33,715 nucleotides of DNA, taken from positions 1 through 33,715 of the forward strand of contig CAMUJH010000046.1 of the NCBI GenBank assembly GCA_947089145.1, written 5' to 3'. Shown one piece after another: positions 24,936-32,253 of this stretch (positions are counted from its first letter, which is position 1; each line of letters begins with the position of its first letter). The notes below the pieces were generated by a model, which saw only the letters and a list, made by a program, of their open reading frames with translations, had not been told where the DNA came from and searched no databases. The position numbers were made by a program, and so were the translations under genes. The stretch comes from an uncultured Hungatella sp. (lineage in GTDB: Bacteria; Bacillota; Clostridia; Lachnospirales; Lachnospiraceae).

Positions 24936-25283
24936 CTATTCCTGAGCCTCCGTGGTGACGCTGGCGTGGTCCATCTGATAGCGCTCATAGACCTTGGGAC
25001 CATACATGATAAACATCAGCACAAAAAACAGGATTGTCAGGGCAACGCCCCGCTTCCAGCCATAAGGCTCCCAGCCGGTCTTTTTGCGCTCTTTCTTTTC
25101 CACAGGCTCATAGGCAATCCTGTCCGGCACAGGGGTCAGCCGCAGCTTTGCCTCTCCAGTGGCCTCAGAGTGGATCTTCTGAAACGTATAAGTTTTGCTG
25201 CATTGCCTGCAGACCTCTATGTTGGGGTTTTTTCTGTCAGCCTCCAGCTTTCCTCCGCAGGAGGGGCATGTTAATTCTTTCAT
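24936..25283 (-). CDS. Small zinc-ribbon membrane protein
   Basis: The 115-residue product begins with a zinc ribbon (C6-P-S-C9 and C25-R-Q-C28), followed by a charged linker and one membrane helix, VALTILFFVLMFIMYG (about 81-96), with a short polar tail. It is probably a cytoplasm-facing zinc finger anchored in the membrane; its function is unknown. GGAG lies 9 nt before the start. It is downstream of the membrane protein at 25358 on the same strand, 74 bp away, and may be co-transcribed. Confidence 0.75.
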   Translation of the reverse strand: MKELTCPSCGGKLEADRKNPNIEVCRQCSKTYTFQKIHSEATGEAKLRLTPVPDRIAYEPVEKKERKKTGWEPYGWKRGVALTILFFVLMFIMYGPKVYERYQMDHASVTTEAQE

Positions 25284-25327
25284 CGTTTATTCTCCTATAT
25301 CTGGTTCTTGCTTTTCAGACATAATCT

Positions 25328-25349
25328 GACGGGCCGGGCAATACCCGTC
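25328..25349. other. Stem-loop between the two minus-strand membrane protein genes
   Basis: GACGGG and CCCGTC pair around a 10-base loop. It lies in the 74 bp gap and lacks a following T-run on the minus strand, so it may be a pause or mRNA-stability hairpin. Confidence 0.35.
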
Positions 25350-25357
25350 CCGTACGT

Positions 25358-26089
25358 CTATTGTTTCCCGTACACCCGTTTGTGAAGGCGGATAACTTCC
25401 TCTGGGTTTCGCACCGCATCATACTCTTTCCCCTCATAGGAAAAGAAATGGTCTGTAATGATTTTCGGATTGCGCTGGCGGATGGCATTTACAATGGCTA
25501 TGCTGGCTTTTTCCGGGGGGTCCCTGTGGAGAACGCCCAGCTCTCCATCCGCAATATAAGCCACCAGGGCCCGGTCATATCCCCCATCCTGGCAGAGGTA
25601 TTTCTTTGTGTAGAAACATGCCACCAAATCCTCCAGGCGGAAGACGCATGGCTCCGTAGACGGAAATTTCACATAGCTGTCTGTAATGAAGCCCATTTTT
25701 TTCAGGCTGTTGGTATCTTTTCCCTTATCCATAGAGATCAGAACAGTGCCTGGCTGTCTGAATTCCTGCTCGATCTGGCGCAGATCCTGCTCAGACAGGC
25801 CGGTTTTCATGTATGCCGCAGCCCAGCCCTTCTCCTTTTTCTGCTGCATAAAGATTCCCAGCACAATCAGCAGAATACCGGGAACAATCATGGCTGCTGC
25901 AAACGTGACAGCCCCCTGAGTTCCCATGGTGTTAATCAGCACGGCTGCCAGCGCCGCGCCGATTATGATCAGCATGGCACCCATGGCAGCAAGTCCCTTT
26001 CCAGCCCCTGCCACGCTGTACATGTACTGAAGCACGCTGCCGTTCTTGGTCATTTTTTGCTTCAGCTGATTATCCGGTTCAAATATCAT
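25358..26089 (-). CDS. Conserved-type membrane protein of unknown function, two helices
   Basis: The 243-residue product has a polar N-terminus of about 30 residues, two adjacent membrane helices (about 33-54 and 60-81), and a soluble C-terminal domain of about 150 residues without any motif I recognise. The tail is rich in charged residues. A good promoter and leader hairpin precede it. It may be in an operon with the zinc-ribbon protein. I cannot name a family. Confidence 0.7.
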   Translation of the reverse strand: MIFEPDNQLKQKMTKNGSVLQYMYSVAGAGKGLAAMGAMLIIIGAALAAVLINTMGTQGAVTFAAAMIVPGILLIVLGIFMQQKKEKGWAAAYMKTGLSEQDLRQIEQEFRQPGTVLISMDKGKDTNSLKKMGFITDSYVKFPSTEPCVFRLEDLVACFYTKKYLCQDGGYDRALVAYIADGELGVLHRDPPEKASIAIVNAIRQRNPKIITDHFFSYEGKEYDAVRNPEEVIRLHKRVYGKQ

Positions 26090-26127
26090 AGCATTTCCCT
26101 CCTGACACTATACTTTAGAATCACTTT

Positions 26128-26150
26128 GGGAATCTGCCCCGCAGATTCTC
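26128..26150 (-). promoter_or_regulatory. Leader stem-loop of the minus-strand membrane protein operon
   Basis: GGGAATCTGC and GCAGATTCTC pair over 10 bp (one G-U pair) around a CCC loop, in the leader between promoter and ribosome binding site. It may be an operator or mRNA-stabilising hairpin. Confidence 0.5.
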
Positions 26151-26159
26151 ATAAAAGAC

Positions 26160-26188
26160 ATTATATCTCAATTTATCATATACGGCAA
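26160..26188 (-). promoter_or_regulatory. Promoter of the minus-strand membrane protein operon
   Basis: On the minus strand, -35 TTGCCG (26183-26188), a 17 bp spacer and a perfect -10 TATAAT (26160-26165). Confidence 0.65.
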
Positions 26189-26361
26189 TGAAATGATAGA
26201 AGAAAAAGACTGTTTTTTCCAATTAACTGATATCTTTTTTCCATTTATTAATTCTGGAAATTTAATATAATAAATGTATTCAAAGCTGATACAGCGGCAA
26301 TAATATATGAGAAATGAATGTTAAACGGATAGAAGCCACAGGAAGAAAGAGAGGGAAAACT

Positions 26362-26589
26362 ATGAAGTCTATCAGAGTAAGATTTAAACAGGTAAAGGAT
26401 ATCGTTGATTTTGTCAAAACCGCCAGCAGATACAGCTATGATATTGACGTGAGATGCGGCAGCGTTGTAGTGGATGCCAAGTCCATAGTAGGCGTTATGG
26501 CAGTGGCTGACAGAAAGGTTGTTGAGGTTGTGGCACATACGGAGGAATGCGGGGAACTGCTTGAAAAGGTAGCCTGCTATGCGGCGTAA
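26362..26589 (+). CDS. HPr-like protein lacking the active-site histidine
   Basis: This 75-residue protein aligns by eye with HPr of the sugar phosphotransferase system: VKTASRYSYDIDV matches the region after the active site, and DAKSIVGVMAV keeps the HPr block with the regulatory serine (Ser46 in HPr). The phosphorylatable His15 position appears to be glutamine (near Q10), and the usual GIHARP motif is missing. It is likely a regulator rather than a phosphocarrier, in the way Crh lacks the histidine. ATG 26362 follows GAGAGGGAAAA. A -10-like TATAAT at 26266-26271 lies upstream without a good -35. Confidence 0.75.
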   Translation: MKSIRVRFKQVKDIVDFVKTASRYSYDIDVRCGSVVVDAKSIVGVMAVADRKVVEVVAHTEECGELLEKVACYAA

Positions 26590-26616
26590 ACGAGACACAT
26601 GACGAATAAAGACAGA

Positions 26617-26649
26617 GCCTGATTCCTTTGCTGAAGCAGGCCCTTTTTT
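26617..26649 (+). terminator. Intrinsic terminator after the HPr-like gene
   Basis: GCCTGATTC pairs with GAAGCAGGC (one mismatch) and is followed, after CC, by six T (26644-26649). It closes the HPr-like transcription unit. Confidence 0.75.
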
Positions 26650-26666
26650 GATTGAGGTGAATCATA

Positions 26667-27176
26667 ATGGAAATACGACAGGAAAGACAAGAAGATTACA
26701 AGGCCGTGTACAGAGTAGTGAGAGAGGCCTTTGCAGATACGCAGCACAGTGACGGCGATGAACATAACCTGGTGGTCAGGCTGAGGGAAAGCGGTTCATT
26801 TATTCCTGAATTATCCCTTGTTGCACTGGAAGAGAATCAAGTGGTGGGGCACATTCTTTTTACGAAAGCGCTGGTGGATCACACTGCGGTGCTGGCGCTT
26901 GCGCCGCTTTCCGTAATGCCCCAATATCAGCGCAGAGGCATAGGGCTGTCTCTGATAAAGCAGGGCCATGCCTCTGCCGCGCGTTTGGGATATGGGTATT
27001 CGGTTGTTTTGGGCCATGAAGCCTACTATCCAAAAGCGGGGTATGTCCCGGCCAGCCGCTATGGCATCCGGGCGCCTTTTCAGGTTAAAGATGAAAATTT
27101 CATGGCAATATGCCTTCAAAAGACAGCAGACAGATTAAATGGCGTTATTCAATATGACAGCGCATTTGGCATATGA
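26667..27176 (+). CDS. GNAT family N-acetyltransferase (YhbS-like)
   Basis: The 169-residue protein has the GNAT fold: an N-terminal IRQERQEDYKAVYRVVREAF, a central VVGHILFTKALV strand and the acetyl-CoA loop QYQRRGIGLSLI. The segment VVLGHEAYYPKAGYVPAS is typical of YhbS-type acetyltransferases. The substrate is unknown. GAGGTGA lies shortly before the ATG. It converges on the AraC-type gene with an 8 bp gap and no obvious terminator between them. Confidence 0.88.
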   Translation: MEIRQERQEDYKAVYRVVREAFADTQHSDGDEHNLVVRLRESGSFIPELSLVALEENQVVGHILFTKALVDHTAVLALAPLSVMPQYQRRGIGLSLIKQGHASAARLGYGYSVVLGHEAYYPKAGYVPASRYGIRAPFQVKDENFMAICLQKTADRLNGVIQYDSAFGI

Positions 27177-27184
27177 TTTAAACC

Positions 27185-28165
27185 TTATTCTCCATCCAGC
27201 ACCCCCATGTACTCCTTCAGTTTTTTCCTCAAAAAATCATCATGGAGGGAGATGTAATTGCGGGACTGCCCGGGAAAACCGTCCCCATTCTCTGCGCTGA
27301 ACACCCGGTCCGGCGACAGCTGCGTGCGGTACTGGGCAGGAGTCCGGTGAAGGGTTTCCCTAAACCGGGCATTAAAGGATTTTAAATCCGGGAATCCGTT
27401 TCCCACGGCGATTTCCGTCAGATTCTTCTCGGTGGCGGCCAGCTCCAGCAGGGCATTCTGAAACCGCACCCGTGTCAGATATTCATGAAAATTGATTCCA
27501 ATGGTATTTTTAAACAGAGTGGAGACATAGGTCCGGTTATATTGGGAAAACCGGGCCAAATCTTCCAGAGATATCTTTTCCCTGTAATGTTCTTCTATAT
27601 AGCCAATAAGCCGCTTTACGGTTTCCTGATGTTCCATGTCTTCCTCACCCGGATTCCTGACAGCCTGAGGCTCAAACATAGTGCAGAGGGTAGCAAGGAG
27701 CAGTTCCAGGCTGGCTTTTGCAGTCAGTCTGGAGTAGGGGCCGTTTTCCCACATGGCCTGGAAGATCTGTCCTGCATAGAACCGTATCCGGTTATATCCG
27801 GGATGGTACCGGTTCTCAGGAACAGACTGGCAGGAGTGAAAATGGTATGCGTACCCTTTTTTCACAAAGGGTTTGAAGGCAGAGGAGGAAAAATGCACTA
27901 CCAGCGCTCTGGTATTGGCCTGAGGCGCAAAGGAGGCATGACCCATGCCAGGATTAATAAGCAGCACGTCGTCTTCTTGGAGAATATAGGTTTCCGTTCC
28001 AATGCAGAATTCCTGGCTTCCGTGAAGCAGGATGTTCAGCTCATACTCCGAAGCGTGCCAGTGATAGCGGTAGTTCATAATCTCATGGGCAAAGCCGGAC
28101 AGAAACAGGTTGTCCCTCGGCCACTGCATTTCAAAATACGCCTGCTGAACCTTAGCTTGTTTCAT
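27185..28165 (-). CDS. AraC-family transcriptional regulator with cupin-like sensor
   Basis: The 326-residue protein has an N-terminal cupin-like domain (YRYHWHASEYELNILLHG near 30-50) that likely binds a sugar or sugar acid. Its C-terminal double helix-turn-helix (about 185-285) includes ISLEDLARFSQYNRTYVSTL and TEIAVGNGFPDLKSFNARFR. I chose the ATG at 28165 because GGAGAA lies 8 nt upstream; a longer frame to 28210 has no such site. It is divergent from the permease operon and is the probable activator of it. Confidence 0.9.
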   Translation of the reverse strand: MKQAKVQQAYFEMQWPRDNLFLSGFAHEIMNYRYHWHASEYELNILLHGSQEFCIGTETYILQEDDVLLINPGMGHASFAPQANTRALVVHFSSSAFKPFVKKGYAYHFHSCQSVPENRYHPGYNRIRFYAGQIFQAMWENGPYSRLTAKASLELLLATLCTMFEPQAVRNPGEEDMEHQETVKRLIGYIEEHYREKISLEDLARFSQYNRTYVSTLFKNTIGINFHEYLTRVRFQNALLELAATEKNLTEIAVGNGFPDLKSFNARFRETLHRTPAQYRTQLSPDRVFSAENGDGFPGQSRNYISLHDDFLRKKLKEYMGVLDGE

Positions 28166-28254
28166 ATGGATGTTCTCCTTTAAAAAATAAAATCCAAATA
28201 TTTCCCTCATGATAAATGTTCAGATGCCTGCCAGCCATACGGCGGACTATCTTA

Positions 28255-28283
28255 AGGATATAAGGAAAAAACGGGATTGTCAA
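28255..28283 (-). promoter_or_regulatory. Promoter of the AraC-type regulator
   Basis: On the minus strand, a consensus -35 TTGACA (28278-28283), a 17 bp spacer and -10 TATCCT (28255-28260), about 90 bp from the start codon. The rest of the 448 bp gap to 28613 holds the permease promoter and two short inverted repeats (28342-28348 with 28381-28387; 28410-28416 with 28428-28434) that might bind the regulator. Confidence 0.7.
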
Positions 28284-28481
28284 TGAGTTATTTCTAAGAA
28301 TTCCAAGTGTTTTTAATATGTAATTGTGCAGAATGCCTAAAATCCGAAAGATAGATCTGACAGATTAGACAGGGGAAATATTCGGATAATACGACAGCGC
28401 TTTTTGGGAAAGAGGGACAGAAAGAACCCCTCTTAGGAATGGAATTTAGCATAGGACTCTGGAAAGAGACGAACATTTTCA

Positions 28482-28510
28482 ATGACAGCTATTGGCGGTC
28501 CTGCTATAGT
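28482..28510 (+). promoter_or_regulatory. Promoter of the permease operon
   Basis: ATGACA (28482-28487), a 17 bp spacer ending in TGC and TATAGT (28505-28510) form an extended -10 promoter about 100 nt before the permease start. Confidence 0.6.
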
Positions 28511-28613
28511 AGGGGTACAAAGTTCAGTGATGTACAGGCCTGGAAAGCTGACAAAGCAAGAGAAATTTTGGGAAGAAATTCTAAAACCTGAAAAAGAAAG
28601 GAAATAATACATT

Positions 28614-29906
28614 ATGTCAACCCAAATGATGATTTGCATGGCTATTTTTGCGGTTACCCTGGTCAGCTATATGTTAAATAAGATACCTATGTGGCTTACG
28701 GCCATGTTTTCCATGGCGGCTCTGTATATTACAGGGTGCATTGACGCTAACGGCGCACTGGCGGGATTTTCAAACACCAATACCATTTTGATGGCAACTA
28801 TGTTTATCGTGGCTGCAGGATTCCGCAGGACTTCTATGGTAGACAGCATGTGCAGCGGCCTGATGAAAATGACTCACGGCTCATTTCGCATGGCCTACCT
28901 GGGATATCTTCTTCTGGCGGCGCTGCTGACTAATTTTATTGCCAGCCCCATGGTGGTCTATGCCATTGTGTCGCCGCTTCTGGCCGCTCTCTGCGACAAG
29001 ACGGACAACAGCCGTTCCAAGTATATGTTTCCCATTATGGTGGTGTGCGTGTCCTGCTGCGGGATTCTGCCCTTGCCCACGGCAATCCAGCAGGCAGGGC
29101 AGTTCAGCGGATTTATGGAAACTTATGGGTTTGGCGGGATGGTGATGCGTCCCATTGATTTTTTAATCGGCGCATGGCCTATTCTTCCGGTTGTGATTTT
29201 GTGGGCGCTGTTTCTGGGGCCAAAGTCCTGCCCGGATGAGCCGGTGATGCCCATTGAGGCAAGGGAAAAGGCGAAGCAGGGAGGAGGGGCCAAGCTGTCT
29301 CCTTTTGTGGATAAGATTGGGATTGTGATTTTCTTTGTAACGATTATCGCCTTGATATTTTCGGCGCAGCTTAAGATGACCACATGGTTTATAGCCCTGG
29401 TTGGAAGCCTTCTGATGGTGCTGTTCGGGGTGGTTGATCAAAAGACGGCGCTGCGGGACATTCCCTGGGACATGCTGATGCTTTTTGTGGGAGCCTTGGC
29501 CCTTGGGTCTGCATTGACCAATACCGGGGCTGGTGATATGATTGGAAATGCTTTGGCCGGCGCTGTGGGAGGCACCCACAACAATTACGTTCTTGGGGCG
29601 CTGTTCTTTATCATTCCGTTTTTATTGACTCAGTTTATGCTAAATCGGGCAGTTTCAGCTGTGTTTGTGCCTATCTGCCTTCTGACCTGCTCTGCCCTTG
29701 GGGCTAATCCCATCGGCCTGATCCTTCTGGTAAATGCAGGAAGCCTGACAGCATTTTTGACTCCCATGGCCACGCCGGCAGTGCCCATGTGCATGGCTGA
29801 CGGAGGGTATGATTTGAAAACATTGATGAAAAGCGGCATCGTGATTACCTTGATTTTGCCGGTTATCTATATTTTCTATACCATGACTGTGCTGCCGGCG
29901 TTTTAA
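28614..29906 (+). CDS. SLC13/DASS-type anion permease
   Basis: The 430-residue protein has about eleven or twelve hydrophobic segments and SLC13/ArsB-like features: GFSNTNTILMATMFIVAAGFRRT, the SPMVVYAIVSPLLAAL segment, and the later NAGSLTAFLTPMATPAVPM, where short polar motifs likely bind substrate. Such carriers import di- or mono-carboxylates with sodium. AAAGGA precedes the start. With the MBL-fold and enolase-superfamily genes downstream, a sugar acid is the likely cargo. Confidence 0.88.
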   Translation: MSTQMMICMAIFAVTLVSYMLNKIPMWLTAMFSMAALYITGCIDANGALAGFSNTNTILMATMFIVAAGFRRTSMVDSMCSGLMKMTHGSFRMAYLGYLLLAALLTNFIASPMVVYAIVSPLLAALCDKTDNSRSKYMFPIMVVCVSCCGILPLPTAIQQAGQFSGFMETYGFGGMVMRPIDFLIGAWPILPVVILWALFLGPKSCPDEPVMPIEAREKAKQGGGAKLSPFVDKIGIVIFFVTIIALIFSAQLKMTTWFIALVGSLLMVLFGVVDQKTALRDIPWDMLMLFVGALALGSALTNTGAGDMIGNALAGAVGGTHNNYVLGALFFIIPFLLTQFMLNRAVSAVFVPICLLTCSALGANPIGLILLVNAGSLTAFLTPMATPAVPMCMADGGYDLKTLMKSGIVITLILPVIYIFYTMTVLPAF

Positions 29907-29971
29907 ATGGGCTGGTACAAGGGGACGGCCGTGAGGAAAACAGATGGAAAAGACACGGACAGAGAACAAAT

Positions 29972-29991
29972 AGACTGCCAGCCGGCAGTCT
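29972..29991 (+). other. Stem-loop between permease and MBL-fold genes
   Basis: AGACTGCC pairs perfectly with GGCAGTCT around an AGCC loop. No T-run follows, so it more likely affects RNA processing or stability within the operon than ends it. Confidence 0.5.
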
Positions 29992-30021
29992 GAGAGATAA
30001 TTTCGGAAAGGGGCAAATCGG

Positions 30022-30891
30022 ATGGATACTATGCTGATGTTAGCGGAGAGTGTTTCGTTTCGGTGGATAAACTGCCAGTGTTTTGAGATAAAGCTTCCCA
30101 ACGGGAAGACAATCCTTACAGACCCATGCTACGATTACAAGGCAAACCCCAATGCGCCGGTGGCGGATTTATTCCGGCTGCAGGGCTTCGGGACAAAGGA
30201 TCTGGAGGGCTGTGACTATGTGATTTTAAATCACACCCATGGAGATCACATTGCCAATTTGGGACAGGTGATTGACCGATTTGCCCCAAAAGTAATCTGC
30301 CATAGCGGAGTGGCCGGGGAAATTGCCCAGACTTATGAGGATATGGAGCTGACCGACATTTACCCGGTGGACTATGACGGGACCTACTATTTGGACGGGT
30401 TTAAGCTGGAAACGTTTCATGGAGAGCACAAGCCACAGCGGTTTACCTGGAGACGCACCATGGAAGAAGGCGACGTGATTTCCCAGGACCCAAGGCTTAC
30501 CCGTCTCCATGCCCTGGGAGGCCTTTACAACATGAATTACCTGCTGACTTTTGATAATGGGTTCCGCATGGCTTTTGTAGGCGGGACAAACGACGGCATG
30601 GAGGAACGTCTGCGCCGTTTGCGGCCAAACATGGTTCTGCGCAACAAACTTGCCAATGACATGGATGTGGAGGCGGCGGCCGGTGACTGGCTGGGATTTA
30701 TGGAGGAGAGTTATACGCAGTTTGTAGTGCCTATGCACTTTGAAGTGTGGGAAAACCAGAGTCCGGGTTTTTCGGATAAGACCTTTAAACGGGCTAATGA
30801 GATGGCTAAAGAGCATGGCTTGGTCTGCCGGATTTTATCTCCTAAGCGGACGGAATGGTACAGAATATTGGTAAGCGTTCAAAGCAGGTGA
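30022..30891 (+). CDS. MBL-fold metallohydrolase
   Basis: The 289-residue protein shows the metallo-beta-lactamase fold motif H71-T-H73-G-D75-H76 in LNHTHGDHIANLG, preceded by KTILTDPCYD. It lacks a signal peptide and should be cytoplasmic. The family includes UlaG-type lactonases acting on ascorbate-6-phosphate; in this operon, between a permease and a dehydratase, a lactone hydrolase role is attractive but unproven. AAAGGGG lies before ATG 30022; an ATG at 30031 is possible. Confidence 0.87.
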   Translation: MDTMLMLAESVSFRWINCQCFEIKLPNGKTILTDPCYDYKANPNAPVADLFRLQGFGTKDLEGCDYVILNHTHGDHIANLGQVIDRFAPKVICHSGVAGEIAQTYEDMELTDIYPVDYDGTYYLDGFKLETFHGEHKPQRFTWRRTMEEGDVISQDPRLTRLHALGGLYNMNYLLTFDNGFRMAFVGGTNDGMEERLRRLRPNMVLRNKLANDMDVEAAAGDWLGFMEESYTQFVVPMHFEVWENQSPGFSDKTFKRANEMAKEHGLVCRILSPKRTEWYRILVSVQSR

Positions 30892-30942
30892 AAATTGGCT
30901 TGGAAAGTGTGAAAATCCGCCTGCATTAATAGGGAAAAGGAA

Positions 30943-30968
30943 TATAATTTTGAAGCGTTTTAAAACGC
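30943..30968 (+). promoter_or_regulatory. -10-like box with adjoining perfect palindrome before the dehydratase gene
   Basis: TATAAT (30943-30948) is followed at once by the perfect 14 bp palindrome GCGTTTTAAAACGC (30955-30968). No good -35 is seen. The pair could be an internal promoter with an operator, giving the dehydratase separate control. Confidence 0.4.
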
Positions 30969-30992
30969 ACAGTTTAAAAGGAGGACTGGTTT

Positions 30993-32141
30993 ATGAAGAT
31001 CACGGATGTGAAACTGATTTACGCAAAGCATTATCTGTTCGTACATATTTATACGGATGAGGGGATCGTGGGCCTTGGGGAGGCAGGAAATTGGGGATAC
31101 CTGGATGCTACGGCGGCGGCTATCCGAAAATTTTCTTCATACCTCATTGGCTGTGACCCGTTTCGGATTGAAGACATTAACCAGAATTTTTACCGCTCCG
31201 TTTACTTTAGAGGCTCTGTAATCATGAGCGCAATTTCCGCTGTAGACATTGCGTTATGGGATATTAAGGGAAAGGCGCTGGGGGTTCCGGTGTATGAGCT
31301 TCTGGGGGGAAAGACCAGGGAAAAAATCCGGGTGTATGCTTCTGTCATGACTAAGACTGAGGATTTGAAGGAGCTGGCAGAAGGGTACTGCCAGTTAAAG
31401 GATAAAGGATTTACAGCGGCAAAGATTTTTGTCAACGGCCCGGTAAAGACCAGGAATAACGGTCAGGATGAATTTTTCTGCGGGCGGGTGGAAGAGGAAC
31501 TGGAAAAGGTGCGCATCTGCCGGGAGGCTGTGGGATATGATTTTGATTTTGTGCTGGAAGCCCACCGTGGCATGACCGTGCCGGAGGCCGTGGCTTTTGG
31601 GCGGGAGGTTGAAAAGTACCGGCCCATGGTATTTGAGGACCCTGTTACGCCGGATAATATTGACTCTATGGCTTATATTGCCGGGAAGGTAAATGTCCCC
31701 ATTGCCACCGGGGAGCGGTTTGTCAATTTAAAGGAGTTCGAGATGGCCATGTCCCGTCATGCCTGCCAATATGTCAGACCGGATGTGTGCGCCGTGGGGG
31801 GAATTACCACCAGCAAGAAGATATGCGCCCTTGCGGAGGCCAATGACGTGCTGGTGATTCCCCACAATCCTTTGGGGCCAGTGTCTACGGCGGCATGCCT
31901 GCAGATCTGCGCGTCCATTCCCAATCTGGGAATACAGGAGCTGCCGGGATTCTGCCTGAACGGGGCCGAGGACGGGATGGTGAAGGAGCCGCTGCGCTTC
32001 GAGAACGGTTGCATGGTGATTCCGGAGGGGCCGGGAATCGGAGTGGAGCTGGCGGAGAATGCGGCAGAATTGTATCCGGCTGCAGAGCGGGGGAGCAACC
32101 AGGCCAAGAGAGGGTTCGACGGGGCGGTAAAAGACTGGTAA
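30993..32141 (+). CDS. Enolase-superfamily (mandelate racemase / sugar-acid dehydratase type) enzyme
   Basis: The 382-residue protein has the N-terminal capping domain (about 1-110, with GSVIMSAISAVDIALWDIKG) and a barrel of the mandelate racemase group. Putative metal ligands are E189 (VLEAHRG), E215 (VFEDPV) and E241 (ATGERF), and H291 in IPHNPLGPVSTAA is the likely base. In the related D-galactonate and mannonate dehydratases the first ligand is usually aspartate; here glutamate occupies the position. AAAAGGAGG precedes the ATG. Dehydration of a sugar acid is the best guess. Confidence 0.88.
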   Translation: MKITDVKLIYAKHYLFVHIYTDEGIVGLGEAGNWGYLDATAAAIRKFSSYLIGCDPFRIEDINQNFYRSVYFRGSVIMSAISAVDIALWDIKGKALGVPVYELLGGKTREKIRVYASVMTKTEDLKELAEGYCQLKDKGFTAAKIFVNGPVKTRNNGQDEFFCGRVEEELEKVRICREAVGYDFDFVLEAHRGMTVPEAVAFGREVEKYRPMVFEDPVTPDNIDSMAYIAGKVNVPIATGERFVNLKEFEMAMSRHACQYVRPDVCAVGGITTSKKICALAEANDVLVIPHNPLGPVSTAACLQICASIPNLGIQELPGFCLNGAEDGMVKEPLRFENGCMVIPEGPGIGVELAENAAELYPAAERGSNQAKRGFDGAVKDW

Positions 32142-32172
32142 GGACATGGATTCCTGCTTCGATATGGAAGAA

Positions 32173-32205
32173 GGCTATGGGCAAAGCACTGTCCATAGCC
32201 TTTTT
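32173..32205 (+). terminator. Intrinsic terminator of the permease-dehydratase operon
   Basis: GGCTATGG and CCATAGCC form a perfect 8 bp stem around a 12-base loop, followed by five T. On the minus strand the stem is followed by TTCTTCC, so it may also help to stop the converging MATE transcript. Confidence 0.88.
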
Positions 32206-32253
32206 ACATGGGTAATCCGTACACGAAAACGAAAAGCAGGCTTACTGCCTTGC

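Noticed and set aside
25361-26191. A 276-codon plus-strand frame opposite the minus-strand membrane protein
   Set aside because: Its composition is that of an antisense shadow (many His, Cys and Gln, no domain), whereas the minus-strand frame has a promoter, a ribosome binding site and clear membrane helices.
28482-28607. A 41-codon frame directly before the permease
   Set aside because: Its ATG is the -35 box of a good promoter (ATGACA, 17 bp, TATAGT), so the predicted transcript would start inside the frame; the ribosome binding site is weak.
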